DNA of 18,598 bases, from the NCBI GenBank assembly GCA_045591485.1, contig JAZNSV010000150.1:1-18598 (forward strand), read 5' to 3'. The DNA is from Colimorpha sp045591485 (GTDB lineage Bacteria > Bacteroidota > Bacteroidia > Bacteroidales > P3). The position numbers and the translations under genes are program-made. The first letter of the stretch is position 1. Every line of letters starts with the position of its first letter. Below are positions 1-8,173 of the stretch, piece after piece. The notes beneath the pieces were generated by a model. That model ran no database searches. It saw nothing but the letters and a program-made list of their open reading frames with translations, and was not told where the DNA came from.

Positions 1-67
1 ATGTACGATACTTGTACGATTGGCAATCGTACAAGTATCGTACATATATCGTACATGTATCGTACAA
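1..67. repeat. Perfect inverted repeat and 11-bp phased GTAC array
   Basis: Bases 1-21 and 25-45 are perfect reverse complements around a 3-base GGC centre. The octamer ATCGTACA occurs at 26, 37, 48 and 59, exactly 11 bp apart, and its reverse complement TGTACGAT occurs at 2 and 13, also 11 bp apart. All six copies share the core GTAC. The spacing is one helical turn, so the copies face the same side of the duplex. It lies upstream of cdd and touches the window edge, so its left limit is unknown. It could be a multi-site operator, a hairpin at the end of an upstream transcript (though no T tract follows), or a species-specific intergenic repeat. No function can be assigned from sequence alone. 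Confidence 0.9.
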
Positions 68-153
68 CGGCAGAAGAGGTGCAGATAATGACCTTGACAA
101 TCAGTGCAATAGAAAAAGAGCGGTTTTTAGCCTTCGAAATCGCTATTTTTACG

Positions 154-161
154 TATATTTG
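154..161 (+). promoter_or_regulatory. Candidate -7 element of the cdd promoter
   Basis: TATATTTG matches the Bacteroidota housekeeping -7 consensus TAnnTTTG and lies 24 bases before the cdd start codon. No good TTTG is found about 19 bases upstream; only a T-rich stretch at 124-128 is present, so the -33 half is weak. Confidence 0.45.
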
Positions 162-185
162 CAAAACGAAAAAGCTGTTTTAGAA

Positions 186-656
186 ATGGACAAAGAACTG
201 ACAATCAAATATCGCGAATATGCGTCGGTCTCCGAGTTGGCCCAAGCCGACCGCGAGCTGATAGAGGCCGCCGTCGAGGCTGCCGACGGGGCCTATGCCC
301 CCTACTCAGGGTTTCATGTAGGGGCCGCCGTGCGGCTCGACAAAGGGCCGATCGTGCGTGGCAGCAACCAAGAAAACGTGGCCTATCCGTCGGGGCTCTG
401 CGCCGAACGGACCGCCCTCTTCGCGGCCTCGGCCCAAAATCCGCAAAGCGCCGGCTTCGAGGCGCTGGCCATCGTGGGCCGCAACCAGAAGGGGGTGCTC
501 TGCGCCGCCTCGCCATGCGGCGCCTGCCGCCAGGCCATGAGCGAATACGAACAGCGCCAGAAGCACCCGCTGAGGGTGCTATGCCTGCTCGACGGCGGCG
601 GGGTGCGCGAGGTGGCAAGCGCGGCCGACCTACTGCCGCTGGCCTTCGAGATGTAG
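186..656 (+). CDS. cdd: Cytidine deaminase
   Basis: 156 residues. It hydrolyses cytidine and deoxycytidine to uridine and deoxyuridine with release of ammonia, a cytosolic step of pyrimidine salvage. The zinc site is complete: CAE at residues 72-74 (C72 ligand, E74 catalytic proton shuttle) and PCGAC at 110-114 (C111 and C114 ligands). The nucleoside-binding stretch GSNQENVAYPSG is at 59-70 and YAPYSGFHVGAA at 37-48. The length is a little above the usual 130-145 because of about 20 extra N-terminal residues. The frame is open further upstream, but the start at 186 is chosen because earlier ATGs would place coding sequence over the repeat array and over the candidate promoter. There is no Shine-Dalgarno sequence. 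The gene appears monocistronic. The window also carries pyrK and pyrD, so both salvage and de novo pyrimidine genes are nearby, in separate units. Confidence 0.95.
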   Translation: MDKELTIKYREYASVSELAQADRELIEAAVEAADGAYAPYSGFHVGAAVRLDKGPIVRGSNQENVAYPSGLCAERTALFAASAQNPQSAGFEALAIVGRNQKGVLCAASPCGACRQAMSEYEQRQKHPLRVLCLLDGGGVREVASAADLLPLAFEM

Positions 657-702
657 GGCGCCAAAAAAGGGCCAAAGCCCCGAAACGCCCCCCCTCTAAA
701 CA

Positions 703-718
703 GCCTCGAAAGCGAGGC
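703..718. other. Short hairpin after cdd, weak terminator candidate
   Basis: GCCTCG (703-708) pairs with CGAGGC (713-718) around the loop AAAG, 46 bases past the cdd stop. No T run follows, so it is not a typical intrinsic terminator. A smaller GGGC/GCCC hairpin lies at 669-680. The rest of the 657-884 gap holds a 12-bp palindrome AATATGCATATT at 729-740 and the ppiD promoter region. Confidence 0.3.
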
Positions 719-822
719 CCAAAGCAAAAATATGCATATTGCAAACATCTGCAGGCCAATATATTGTGCACAAAGACAGCGTCGGGGTGAGAAAAAAATT
801 TCACCACTTGCGTTTTTCTTTG

Positions 823-830
823 TATTTTTG
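823..830 (+). promoter_or_regulatory. Candidate -7 element of the foldase promoter
   Basis: TATTTTTG fits TAnnTTTG. It is followed by a leader of about 50 bases that is very A-rich and lacks a Shine-Dalgarno sequence, a common Bacteroidota arrangement for well expressed genes. A possible -33 (TTTC at 799-802) sits about 20 bases upstream but is imperfect. Confidence 0.55.
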
Positions 831-884
831 CACACTTAAAATTAGAGAAAATAAATAACAAAAAATAACTAATAAACACAGAAA

Positions 885-3029
885 ATGGGAATCATTGGAA
901 GTATCAGAAAGCATTCGATTTGGGCAGTTGTCTTTGTTGGCATTGCCATCCTGGCCTTCATCCTTGGCGACCTGACCAAGAACCAGAGCGGTCCCGGCGA
1001 CATGGGCCGCGTCAACGGTGAAGCTATGACGCAGCAGCGCTTCAACGCCCTCGTGAGCGAGGCCGAGGCCAACTACCGCATGAATTACCAGACAGCCCAG
1101 GTGCCCGCCGAGGCCGAGCAGCAAATCCGCGACCAGGTGTGGCAGCGTTTCGTGGACGAGACCCTCATGGGCGAACAGATGAAGAAGCTCGGTCTGACCG
1201 TAGGCAGCGCCGAACTCAACGACATGTACACCGGCAAATTCATCCACCCCGCCGTGCGCCAATCGTTCACCGACCCGCAGACCGGCGAGTTCAACGTGGC
1301 TCAGGTCAACTATTTCATCAACACCCTCGACCAGCGCGACAGTATGACCCGCATGCAGTGGGCCGAAATGGAGAAGGGCGTGCGTGAAGACCGCGAGGCC
1401 CAGAAATACAGCACCCTCATCAGCGCCGGTTTCTACATGCCCAAGGCCATCGCCAACAAGGTGGCCGAACTGAGCGCCACCACCACCAACGCCCGCGTTG
1501 TGGCCCTGCCTTTCTCGTCGGTCAAAGACGACGAAATCAGCGTGAGCGACGCCGACATCAAGGCCTACTACGACGAGCACATGAACGACTTCAAGGTGAG
1601 CCGCATGACCAACGGCATGGCCGACGAAATCCGCGTGCTCCGCTATGTGGGCTTCCCCGTGACCCCCACCCAGCAGGACTATGCCAACATACAGAAAGAT
1701 GTGATGAAAGTGTGGGACGAATTCCAGACCGTCGAGGATAACGACCTCATCTTCTTCGTCAACTCCGAGAGCGACACCCGCTACGACTCGACCTACAAGC
1801 GCGCCACCGAGTTCAAGGCCCCCTTCGACGAGCAGATTGCCGCCGCCAAGGAAGGCGACATGCTGGCCCCGGTGGTCAGCGGCGACCAGTGGATGATGGC
1901 CAAGGTGCAGAAGAGCGCCATGCGCCCCGACAGCCTGCGCGCCAGCGTGGTCTGCATCTTCAGCCAGAACTATCACCAAAGCATCACCCGCAGCAACGAC
2001 CAAGCCAAGCAGCTGGCCGACAGCGTGCTGACCCTCGTCAAGAGCGGTGCCATGACCTTTGAGCAGGCCGTGGAGCAGTTCAGCGACGACAGCCAGAAAG
2101 CCAGCACCAAGGGCGACCAGGGCTGGCAGCTCGACGGCAGCTACGGCATCTTCAACGAGCAGCTCGTGAACGCCGCCACCGGCGAGAGCTTCGTCTTTGC
2201 CCTGCCCAACGATAACGGCTACTTCGTCATCAAACAGACCGGCAAGACCACCCCGGTGAAGAAATACCGCGTGGCCCTCGTCACCCGCGACATCGTCTAC
2301 TCCGAAGCCACCGACGACCGCGTGCGCAACGCCGCCAACGCCTTCGCCGCCGCCAACCGCACCGCCGCCGAGATGGACGACGCCGCCCGCAAGGAGAACC
2401 TCAACGTGCGCAACCAGATGATCATCAGCTCGCTGCCCAACCTCAACAACATGGACAACACCCGCAACATCATCCAGTGGGCCTTCAACAAGGACACCAA
2501 GGTGGGAAGCGTGGCCGACCAGGTCTACCGCAGCGACAACATGTACATTGTGCCCGCCCTGGTCAGCGTGTCGAGCAAAGGCTACCTGACCCCCGAACAG
2601 GTGAGCGGCAACGAACTCGACTTCAACGTGGAGCGCCAGGTGCGCGTCGAGAAAGCCGGAGAGCTCCTGATGGCCCGCGCCGAAGAGGCCGTGCGTGCCG
2701 GCAAGGACATCAACTCGATAGCCACCAAGCTCGGCGTCGCCGTAGACACCCTCGAAGGCGTCGGCTTCAACGACTACTACCTCGGCCGCTTCGGCATGGA
2801 GCCCAAAGTGCAGAGCGCCATCGCCACCACCAAGAGCGGTCTCGTAGGCCCCATCAAGGGCGCCAACGGCGTCTACACCGTCAACGTGGACGGCAAAGCC
2901 CAGGCCGAGACCAACGCCGAGGCCGTCAAGACCCGCCTCGAGCAGCCCTACCGCAACAAGGCTCGCATGGTACAGACCGTGCTGCGCAACAAAGCCAAAA
3001 TTGTCGACAATCGCATCAGCTTCTTCTAA
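885..3029 (+). CDS. ppiD: Membrane-anchored SurA/PpiD-type peptidylprolyl isomerase
   Basis: 714 residues. A short basic N-terminus is followed by one membrane segment (about residues 12-30), so the bulk faces the periplasm. Next comes a SurA_N-like helical chaperone region (about 38-200) and a parvulin-type rotamase domain (about 350-455, with the KGDQGW signature at 409-414). A long C-terminal region (about 460-714) resembles a second, degenerate parvulin plus helices. Such proteins assist folding of outer-membrane and secreted proteins at the inner-membrane face. This fits its position ahead of a cell-wall peptidase, RseP and an LPS-export permease. The usual parvulin entry motif (ASHIL-like) reads RASVVCIF here, so isomerase activity may be weak and chaperone activity dominant; that is inference. 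The start follows the A-rich leader. Length and order match the Bacteroidota form rather than the ~620-residue enterobacterial PpiD. Confidence 0.88.
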   Translation: MGIIGSIRKHSIWAVVFVGIAILAFILGDLTKNQSGPGDMGRVNGEAMTQQRFNALVSEAEANYRMNYQTAQVPAEAEQQIRDQVWQRFVDETLMGEQMKKLGLTVGSAELNDMYTGKFIHPAVRQSFTDPQTGEFNVAQVNYFINTLDQRDSMTRMQWAEMEKGVREDREAQKYSTLISAGFYMPKAIANKVAELSATTTNARVVALPFSSVKDDEISVSDADIKAYYDEHMNDFKVSRMTNGMADEIRVLRYVGFPVTPTQQDYANIQKDVMKVWDEFQTVEDNDLIFFVNSESDTRYDSTYKRATEFKAPFDEQIAAAKEGDMLAPVVSGDQWMMAKVQKSAMRPDSLRASVVCIFSQNYHQSITRSNDQAKQLADSVLTLVKSGAMTFEQAVEQFSDDSQKASTKGDQGWQLDGSYGIFNEQLVNAATGESFVFALPNDNGYFVIKQTGKTTPVKKYRVALVTRDIVYSEATDDRVRNAANAFAAANRTAAEMDDAARKENLNVRNQMIISSLPNLNNMDNTRNIIQWAFNKDTKVGSVADQVYRSDNMYIVPALVSVSSKGYLTPEQVSGNELDFNVERQVRVEKAGELLMARAEEAVRAGKDINSIATKLGVAVDTLEGVGFNDYYLGRFGMEPKVQSAIATTKSGLVGPIKGANGVYTVNVDGKAQAETNAEAVKTRLEQPYRNKARMVQTVLRNKAKIVDNRISFF

Positions 3030-3055
3030 TAGTTGATTAAAGATTTAAAAAACAG

Positions 3056-3104
3056 CAATGGGTAGTGGATAGAGACGGCTGTGGCCGCTACCCACTACCC
3101 ATTG
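3056..3104. repeat. 13-bp inverted repeat between ppiD and the M23 gene
   Basis: CAATGGGTAGTGG at 3056-3068 is the exact reverse complement of 3092-3104, with a 23-base spacer that contains a minor GGC/GCC pairing. The right arm runs into TGTCAATTAAAA. No T tract follows, and the downstream gene starts only 27 bases later, so it is more likely an intergenic repeat or an mRNA processing or stabilising structure than a full terminator. Parts can be written as 7-bp units (TACCCAC TACCCAT TGTCAAT), like the arrays in the kinase and aroB genes. Confidence 0.8.
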
Positions 3105-3131
3105 TCAATTAAAACACACAAGAAGATACCG

Positions 3132-4058
3132 ATGGCCATCAAAGACTGGTTGATCTGGATCAAACGCAAGCCCCTGGGCGACGTAATCAAGCACAAGCAC
3201 CGCTTCGTCGTCATGGACACCGACACCTTCAAGGAGAAATTCTCCTTCCAGCTGTCGGGCATCAACCTGTTTGTCACTATCGGCATCACCATCATCGTCC
3301 TCATACTGCTCACCACCATACTCATCGCCTTCACACCGCTGCGCGAATACATACCAGGCTACACCAACAACGAAATGGTGGAACAGACATACAACAACGC
3401 ACGCCGTGTGGACTCGATAGAGGCTGTGCTCGAACAGCAGGAATGGCTTGTGAGCACGATGCAGGCCGTGATGCGCGGCGAAGAATTGGGGCAGGAATTT
3501 GACAGCCTGCGCACCGACAGCACCGCCACCCTGGCCCATCTGGCCACCGCCTACCGCCACTCGGTGGAAGACAGCCTGCTGCGGCGCGAGGTCGAACGCG
3601 AAGACAACCGCTACGAGCTGAAGACCCCCTCGCCCCAGCAGCAGCCCGCCGGCAGCACCGGCAGCACCGCCGAACCAAAGCATACGGTGACGCACCTCTT
3701 CTTCTCGCCACTGAAAGGAAACATACTAACCCGCTACAACCCCTCGGAACGACACTACGGGGTTGACATCGCCGGAGGCAGCAACACACCCGTGGCTGCG
3801 GCCTACAGCGGCACCGTGGTCTTCGCCGGATTCACCGCCGACGCAGGCCATGTCATAGCGCTGCAGCATCCCGGCAACGTCATCACCGTCTACCGCAACA
3901 ACAGCGTCCTGCTCAAACATCAGGGCGATGTGGTGCGGGCAGGCGAACCCATAGCATACGTAGGCACCGGCGAACGGAGCGAACTGGGACCGCACCTGCA
4001 CCTCGAGGTGTGGGTCGGCGGTTCGGCCGTCAACCCCGAGGAGTACATATCATTCTGA
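3132..4058 (+). CDS. M23-family zinc metallopeptidase (cell-wall endopeptidase)
   Basis: 308 residues from the ATG at 3132, which gives MAIKDWLIW. An earlier in-frame ATG would run the coding sequence into the 3056-3104 inverted repeat. Domains: a cytoplasmic basic stretch (1-43), one membrane segment (about 44-67), a coiled linker (80-180) and a LytM/M23 domain (about 190-305). The zinc-site residues are intact: HYGVD at 208-212 (H208, D212) and HLH at 288-290. The protein should therefore be an active periplasmic endopeptidase cleaving peptidoglycan cross-links, rather than a degenerate EnvC/NlpD-like activator. The junction FTPLREYIPGY after the membrane helix is characteristic of the Bacteroidota homologues I recall. 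dxr starts 8 bases after the stop, so the two are probably co-transcribed. The bond cleaved cannot be read from sequence. Confidence 0.92.
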   Translation: MAIKDWLIWIKRKPLGDVIKHKHRFVVMDTDTFKEKFSFQLSGINLFVTIGITIIVLILLTTILIAFTPLREYIPGYTNNEMVEQTYNNARRVDSIEAVLEQQEWLVSTMQAVMRGEELGQEFDSLRTDSTATLAHLATAYRHSVEDSLLRREVEREDNRYELKTPSPQQQPAGSTGSTAEPKHTVTHLFFSPLKGNILTRYNPSERHYGVDIAGGSNTPVAAAYSGTVVFAGFTADAGHVIALQHPGNVITVYRNNSVLLKHQGDVVRAGEPIAYVGTGERSELGPHLHLEVWVGGSAVNPEEYISF

Positions 4059-4066
4059 GCATCACC

Positions 4067-5194
4067 TTGAAAAAAATAGCTATACTGGGATCGACCGGAT
4101 CGATAGGTACGCAGGCACTGAACGTGATCAGACGCCACCGCGACCTGTTTGCCGTCGAGGTGCTCTGCGCCGGAAGCAACGCCGAGTTGCTGGCCAAGCA
4201 AGCACTGGAATTCAACCCCAACGCCGTCGTCATTGCCGACGAAAGCAAATACACCACCCTGCGCGACGCCCTGGAGCATACCGACATCAAGGTATATGCC
4301 GGCGCCGACGCCATGGTAGACCTCATGGACATGGCCAGCATAGACATGGTGCTGGCAGCCATAGTGGGCTTTGCCGGTCTGCGCCCCACCCTGCGGGCTC
4401 TCGAAAAAGGCAAAGCCGTGGCCCTGGCCAACAAAGAGACCATGGTGGTGGCCGGAAGCATTGTGACCGCCATCGCAACACGCCACCGCGCCCCGATACT
4501 GCCCGTAGACAGCGAGCACTCGGCCATATTCCAATGCCTCGTGGGCGAAGGCAGCGAGGTGGACAAGATACTGCTCACAGCCAGCGGCGGCCCCTTCCGC
4601 GGACGCTCGCGCAAAGAGCTCGAGGGAGTGACCCTGGCCGATGCACTGAAGCACCCCAACTGGAGCATGGGGCGCAAGGTGACCATCGACAGCGCCTCGC
4701 TGATGAACAAAGGCCTCGAAGTGATAGAGGCCCGATGGCTCTTCGGAGTCGACGCCAAAGACATCGAGGTGCTGGTACACCCACAGTCGGTGGTACACTC
4801 GATGGTGCAATTCCGCGACGGCAGCATCAAAGCCCAACTGGGAGTGCCCACGATGGAGACACCCATACAATACGCTTTCAGCTTCCCGGAGCGCATAGAG
4901 AGCCACCTGCCGAGGCTTGACTTCGGCAAGTACCCCACCCTGACATTCGAACAGCCCGACCGCCAGACCTTCCGCTGCCTCGACTTGGCATACTACGCCA
5001 TAGAGCGCGGAGGCAACATGCCCTGCATAATGAACGCCGCCAACGAGGTGACGGTGCAGCGCTTCATCGACGGCGAGATAGGCTTCCTCGACATAGCCGA
5101 CTGCGTGGAACACGCCATGCAGACGGCCAGCTTCATCGCCGAACCCACCCTCGACGATTTATTCCTCACCGATAAAACAGTAAGACAACAATGA
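4067..5194 (+). CDS. dxr: 1-deoxy-D-xylulose 5-phosphate reductoisomerase
   Basis: 375 residues. Converts DXP to 2-C-methyl-D-erythritol 4-phosphate with NADPH, the committed step of the MEP isoprenoid pathway. The NADPH loop GSTGSIG is at 8-14 and ANKE at 121-124. Metal ligands are D148, E150 (VDSEHSA) and E218. SGGPF is at 173-177, the flexible lid HPNWSMG at 196-202, and MNKGLEVIEA at 213-222. Start: the conserved N-terminus K-K-I-A-I-L-G-S-T-G follows directly on a TTG at 4067, 8 bases after the M23 stop. The only in-frame ATG (4010) would add 19 unconserved residues inside the upstream gene, so TTG is preferred. The end overlaps rseP by the 4 bases ATGA. Dxr-rseP adjacency is a familiar arrangement in Bacteroidota and other bacteria. 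Confidence 0.96.
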   Translation: MKKIAILGSTGSIGTQALNVIRRHRDLFAVEVLCAGSNAELLAKQALEFNPNAVVIADESKYTTLRDALEHTDIKVYAGADAMVDLMDMASIDMVLAAIVGFAGLRPTLRALEKGKAVALANKETMVVAGSIVTAIATRHRAPILPVDSEHSAIFQCLVGEGSEVDKILLTASGGPFRGRSRKELEGVTLADALKHPNWSMGRKVTIDSASLMNKGLEVIEARWLFGVDAKDIEVLVHPQSVVHSMVQFRDGSIKAQLGVPTMETPIQYAFSFPERIESHLPRLDFGKYPTLTFEQPDRQTFRCLDLAYYAIERGGNMPCIMNAANEVTVQRFIDGEIGFLDIADCVEHAMQTASFIAEPTLDDLFLTDKTVRQQ

Positions 5195-6591
5195 ATTGGA
5201 TAGCATTACTCCTCAGCCTGACGCTCCTCGTGGCCACCCATGAACTCGGCCACCTGTTTTTCGCGAAGCTTTTCCACACGCGTGTGCGCAGGTACTATAT
5301 CTTTTTCAATCCGCTGTTCTCCATTGTCAAAGCCAAGAAATTCGACGGCAAGTGGCACTTCCTCTTCTTCAACAACAAAACACCCGACAGCTGGGAAGAG
5401 AAAAACCTGCGGCCCGAAGACCAAGACAACACCCTGTGGGGCCTCGGATGGGTGCCGCTGGGCGGCTACTGCGACATAGCGGGCATGATAGACGAGACCA
5501 AGAAAGCCGAAGACCTGGAGGATGTACCGCAACCTTGGGAATATCGCACCAAGCCTGCATGGCAGCGCCTGTGCATCATCAGCGGAGGCGTACTGGTCAA
5601 CTTCATCACCGCCCTGCTGCTCTACGGCATCATCTTCGCCCATTGGGGCAAGGACGAGCTGCCGCTGCGCAGTGCCACCCTCGGCTACGACTACGCACAG
5701 GTGATGCTCGACGAAGGCTTTGCCAACGGCGACATCATAGTGGGTATCGACGGCCAGGAGATGTATGAATACACCGACGTCACCAAAGCCCTGCTGCTCG
5801 ACAACCCGCGCACGGCCCGCGTTCAACGCGGCGACTCATTGATAGACATATACATGAGCGGACACCTTATGGAGCGAGTAAACCAAGAGGGCGTCAAGCA
5901 ACTGATGGTCTACCGTATTCCATTCGTGGTCCACTCGGCCATAGCGGGCGGCAATGCCGAACGTGCCGGCATCATGGCAGGCGACAGCATTGTCAGCATC
6001 GACGACAGCGCCATGGCTGCATTCAGCGATATAACCGCAGCCCTCGAACGCCGCAAGGGCACAACAGCACAAATCGGTTTCTATCGCGGAGGCGAACTCA
6101 TGTCGCTCCCGGTCGAGGTCAACAGCGATGGCAAAATAGGGGTGCAGCGCGAAAGCGACATTCCACGTCTCTTTGCCGACTATCGCCACATAGACTACAC
6201 TTTCCTTCAGGCTATACCGGCCGGCATCAGCCATGGATGGCAGACGCTGACCGATTACGTCAGCAGCCTGAAGATACTATTCTCTCCCGGCGGCACACGC
6301 CAGCTCGGAGGCTTCAAAGCCATGGCCGACCTCTTCCCCGACCATTGGTCGTGGCAGGCTTTCTGGAACCTCACAGCCCTGTTGGCACTGGTGCTCGCAT
6401 TTATGAACGTGATACCCATACCGGGGCTTGATGGAGGACATATCGCCTTCACCCTCTGGGAAATCGTCACTGGCCGCAAGCCCAGCGAGAAGTTCCTCAC
6501 CGCCGCTCAAAATGTCGGCATGTTCCTTCTCCTGGCATTGATGGTTATAGCCAACGGCAACGACATTATGCGCTGGATAGGACTAATGTAG
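5191..6591 (+). CDS. rseP: RseP-type site-2 intramembrane zinc metalloprotease
   Basis: 466 residues, M50 family. The active-site HELGH is at 17-21 in the first membrane helix, and the second signature NVIPIPGLDGGH (406-417, D414 third zinc ligand) lies in a C-terminal helix. Between them are a soluble insert (30-120), a second helix (about 128-150) and two consecutive PDZ-like domains (about 165-235 and 245-312). A final helix is at 440-455. RseP enzymes cleave membrane-embedded anti-sigma factors and remnant signal peptides after a first periplasmic cut. The ATGA overlap with dxr and a 2-base gap to the permease show an operon. The window contains a single-span putative anti-sigma (15993-16637) that would be a reasonable substrate type, but nothing in the sequence proves it. 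All catalytic residues are present. Confidence 0.95.
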   Translation: MNWIALLLSLTLLVATHELGHLFFAKLFHTRVRRYYIFFNPLFSIVKAKKFDGKWHFLFFNNKTPDSWEEKNLRPEDQDNTLWGLGWVPLGGYCDIAGMIDETKKAEDLEDVPQPWEYRTKPAWQRLCIISGGVLVNFITALLLYGIIFAHWGKDELPLRSATLGYDYAQVMLDEGFANGDIIVGIDGQEMYEYTDVTKALLLDNPRTARVQRGDSLIDIYMSGHLMERVNQEGVKQLMVYRIPFVVHSAIAGGNAERAGIMAGDSIVSIDDSAMAAFSDITAALERRKGTTAQIGFYRGGELMSLPVEVNSDGKIGVQRESDIPRLFADYRHIDYTFLQAIPAGISHGWQTLTDYVSSLKILFSPGGTRQLGGFKAMADLFPDHWSWQAFWNLTALLALVLAFMNVIPIPGLDGGHIAFTLWEIVTGRKPSEKFLTAAQNVGMFLLLALMVIANGNDIMRWIGLM

Positions 6592-6593
6592 AG

Positions 6594-8036
6594 ATGAAGA
6601 AACTCGACAAGCTCATACTACGCTCGTTCATCGGCCCGCTGGTGCTCACGTTTACCATAGCGGTATTCGTGCTGCTGATGCAGTTTGTGTGGAAATACAT
6701 AGACGACATGGTGGGCAAAGGGCTCGAATTCTCGGTCATCGCCGAGCTGTTGCTCTATGCATCGGCCACCTTTGTGCCGATGGCAATGCCCATAGCCGTG
6801 CTCTTCGCATCGATAATGACCATGGGCAACTTCGGCGAAAAATACGAGCTTGTGGCCATGAAAGCCAGCGGCATCAGCGTGAGCCGCGTCATGCTGCCCA
6901 TGACGCTGGTGGTGCTGGTGCTCACCGGTGTGGCCTTCTACTTCGCAAACAATGTTATGCCCGAAGCCATGCTGCGCTACCGCATGACCCTATACGACAT
7001 CACACGCAAAAAGCCCGCCGTCAACATACGCGCCGGCGAATACTATAAAGAAATCGAAGGCTATGTGATACACGTCGGCAGCAAAGACCCCGACAACGGC
7101 ACCATGCACGACATCATTATCTACGACCACAGCAATGGCATGGCCGAAACCAACGTCATAGTAGCCCGCAGAGGAGTGATGCGCACCACAATGGACAACA
7201 ACTACCTGCTCTTCACACTCGACAGCGGATACACATACACCGAGCCGACCACCGGCGAATACTATCACAAACGGCCACTGACATCAATCAACTTCCGTCG
7301 GCAGACTATAGCCTTCGACATCTCGTCGTTTGCCTACAACCGCAGCACCGAAGACCTCTTCAGGGGCGGCTATCAGATGATGAACATCAGCGAACTGAAC
7401 CGCGCCATTGCACACCTCGACTCGAACATGATGAAGCGTCGTTCCGACTGCTACACCGATGCCATGGGCAGCCTGCGCCTCTGGCAACGCTACCACGAGC
7501 TGGACACCGCAGCACGCGCAACAACCCCATGTACGGCCCGCTCGCTGACAGACGGCATGAGCGACGCCCAGCAGCGCAGAGCCGGCAGCCGCAGCCGCAA
7601 CCTGGCAGCCACCGTGGCTCGCGACTGCAAAAGCTACGCCGATATACTCAAAGCAGACAGCGAATACATAAACCGACATCACGTTGTCAAACAGCGGAAG
7701 TTCACTCTCTCGCTGGCATGTCTGCTGCTCTTCCTCATCGGGGCCCCCTTCGGCTCCATAGTGCGCAAAGGCGGCCTCGGTATGCCCCTCGTGGCATCGG
7801 TAGGATTCTTCGTTTTCTACTATGTAGTCGACATGATTGACGAGAAATCGGTACGCGAATCGGTGCTCGGCCCCGAAGGTATGTGGATTTCGTCGCTCGT
7901 GCTGCTCCCCATAGGCCTCTTCCTCACCCTGCAGGCCACCACCGACAGCGGCCTTCTGGACGCCACCTCGTGGCGACGCTTCTTCGCTCGGCTGTTGCCC
8001 AAACGCCGGACCAAATCAGCCGACAAACAAACCTGA
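6594..8036 (+). CDS. LptF/LptG-family (YjgP/YjgQ) LPS-export permease
   Basis: 480 residues. Three N-terminal membrane helices (about 12-34, 55-77, 99-121), a large periplasmic beta-rich domain (about 130-360) and three C-terminal helices (about 370-390, 398-416, 431-447) give the LptF/G fold. With LptB and LptC, such permeases extract lipopolysaccharide from the inner membrane and pass it to the periplasmic bridge. LptF and LptG cannot be told apart in this phylum from sequence alone, so no symbol is given. Residues about 270-350 form a polar, Arg/Ala-rich segment of low complexity between the beta domain and the last helices, longer than in enterobacterial LptF/G. The gene starts 2 bases after rseP and is the last gene before a strong terminator. 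Confidence 0.92.
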   Translation: MKKLDKLILRSFIGPLVLTFTIAVFVLLMQFVWKYIDDMVGKGLEFSVIAELLLYASATFVPMAMPIAVLFASIMTMGNFGEKYELVAMKASGISVSRVMLPMTLVVLVLTGVAFYFANNVMPEAMLRYRMTLYDITRKKPAVNIRAGEYYKEIEGYVIHVGSKDPDNGTMHDIIIYDHSNGMAETNVIVARRGVMRTTMDNNYLLFTLDSGYTYTEPTTGEYYHKRPLTSINFRRQTIAFDISSFAYNRSTEDLFRGGYQMMNISELNRAIAHLDSNMMKRRSDCYTDAMGSLRLWQRYHELDTAARATTPCTARSLTDGMSDAQQRRAGSRSRNLAATVARDCKSYADILKADSEYINRHHVVKQRKFTLSLACLLLFLIGAPFGSIVRKGGLGMPLVASVGFFVFYYVVDMIDEKSVRESVLGPEGMWISSLVLLPIGLFLTLQATTDSGLLDATSWRRFFARLLPKRRTKSADKQT

Positions 8037-8111
8037 CAACACCCCAACCGCGCTACAGGGACAACGCCCCTACCCTTCCATATAAGCTGATGAGATGGAC
8101 GCCGGTGTCTG

Positions 8112-8168
8112 AAATACCATGTAATATTTATCAGCGATCGAGCGTTAAACAATTGTCGATTGGTATTT
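8112..8168. other. Nested inverted repeats in the gap before the terminator
   Basis: AAATACCA (8112-8119) pairs with TGGTATTT (8161-8168), and directly inside the right arm TCGAT (8156-8160) pairs with ATCGA (8137-8141). A 13-base right side therefore stacks on two left pieces with a 17-base bulge. It lies in the 3' tail of the permease transcript, just ahead of the terminator. The rest of 8037-8173 shows no gene. Confidence 0.5.
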
Positions 8169-8173
8169 ACTAC

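Noticed and set aside
1..67. CRISPR array
   Set aside because: Units are 8 bases with 3-base gaps and include inverted copies; there are no spacers of CRISPR length and no cas genes.
90..130. TTGACA at 94-99 as an E. coli-type -35 box
   Set aside because: No TATAAT-like partner at 16-18 bases, and the other promoters here follow the TTTG/TAnnTTTG consensus.
1..183. Open frame beginning at the first base
   Set aside because: It starts in the inverted repeat and its translation just reflects that repeat; no family similarity.
801..2003. 400-codon open frame on the minus strand opposite the foldase gene (similar long frame at 3920-5113 opposite dxr)
   Set aside because: These are mirror frames of GC-rich genes with strong codon bias; the translations are low-complexity (His/Val/Gly/Ala-rich) and match no family, while the + strand frames carry clear domains.
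4010..4066. ATG at 4010 as the dxr start
   Set aside because: It would add 19 residues without family similarity, overlapping the conserved C-terminus of the M23 peptidase in another frame.
8090..8115. CTGATGAG followed by a short hairpin and GAAA, resembling a hammerhead ribozyme core
   Set aside because: A stem of the required geometry between the two motifs is poor, and although AATACC/GGTATT could act as stem III, the flanks do not form stem I next to the expected cleavage site.
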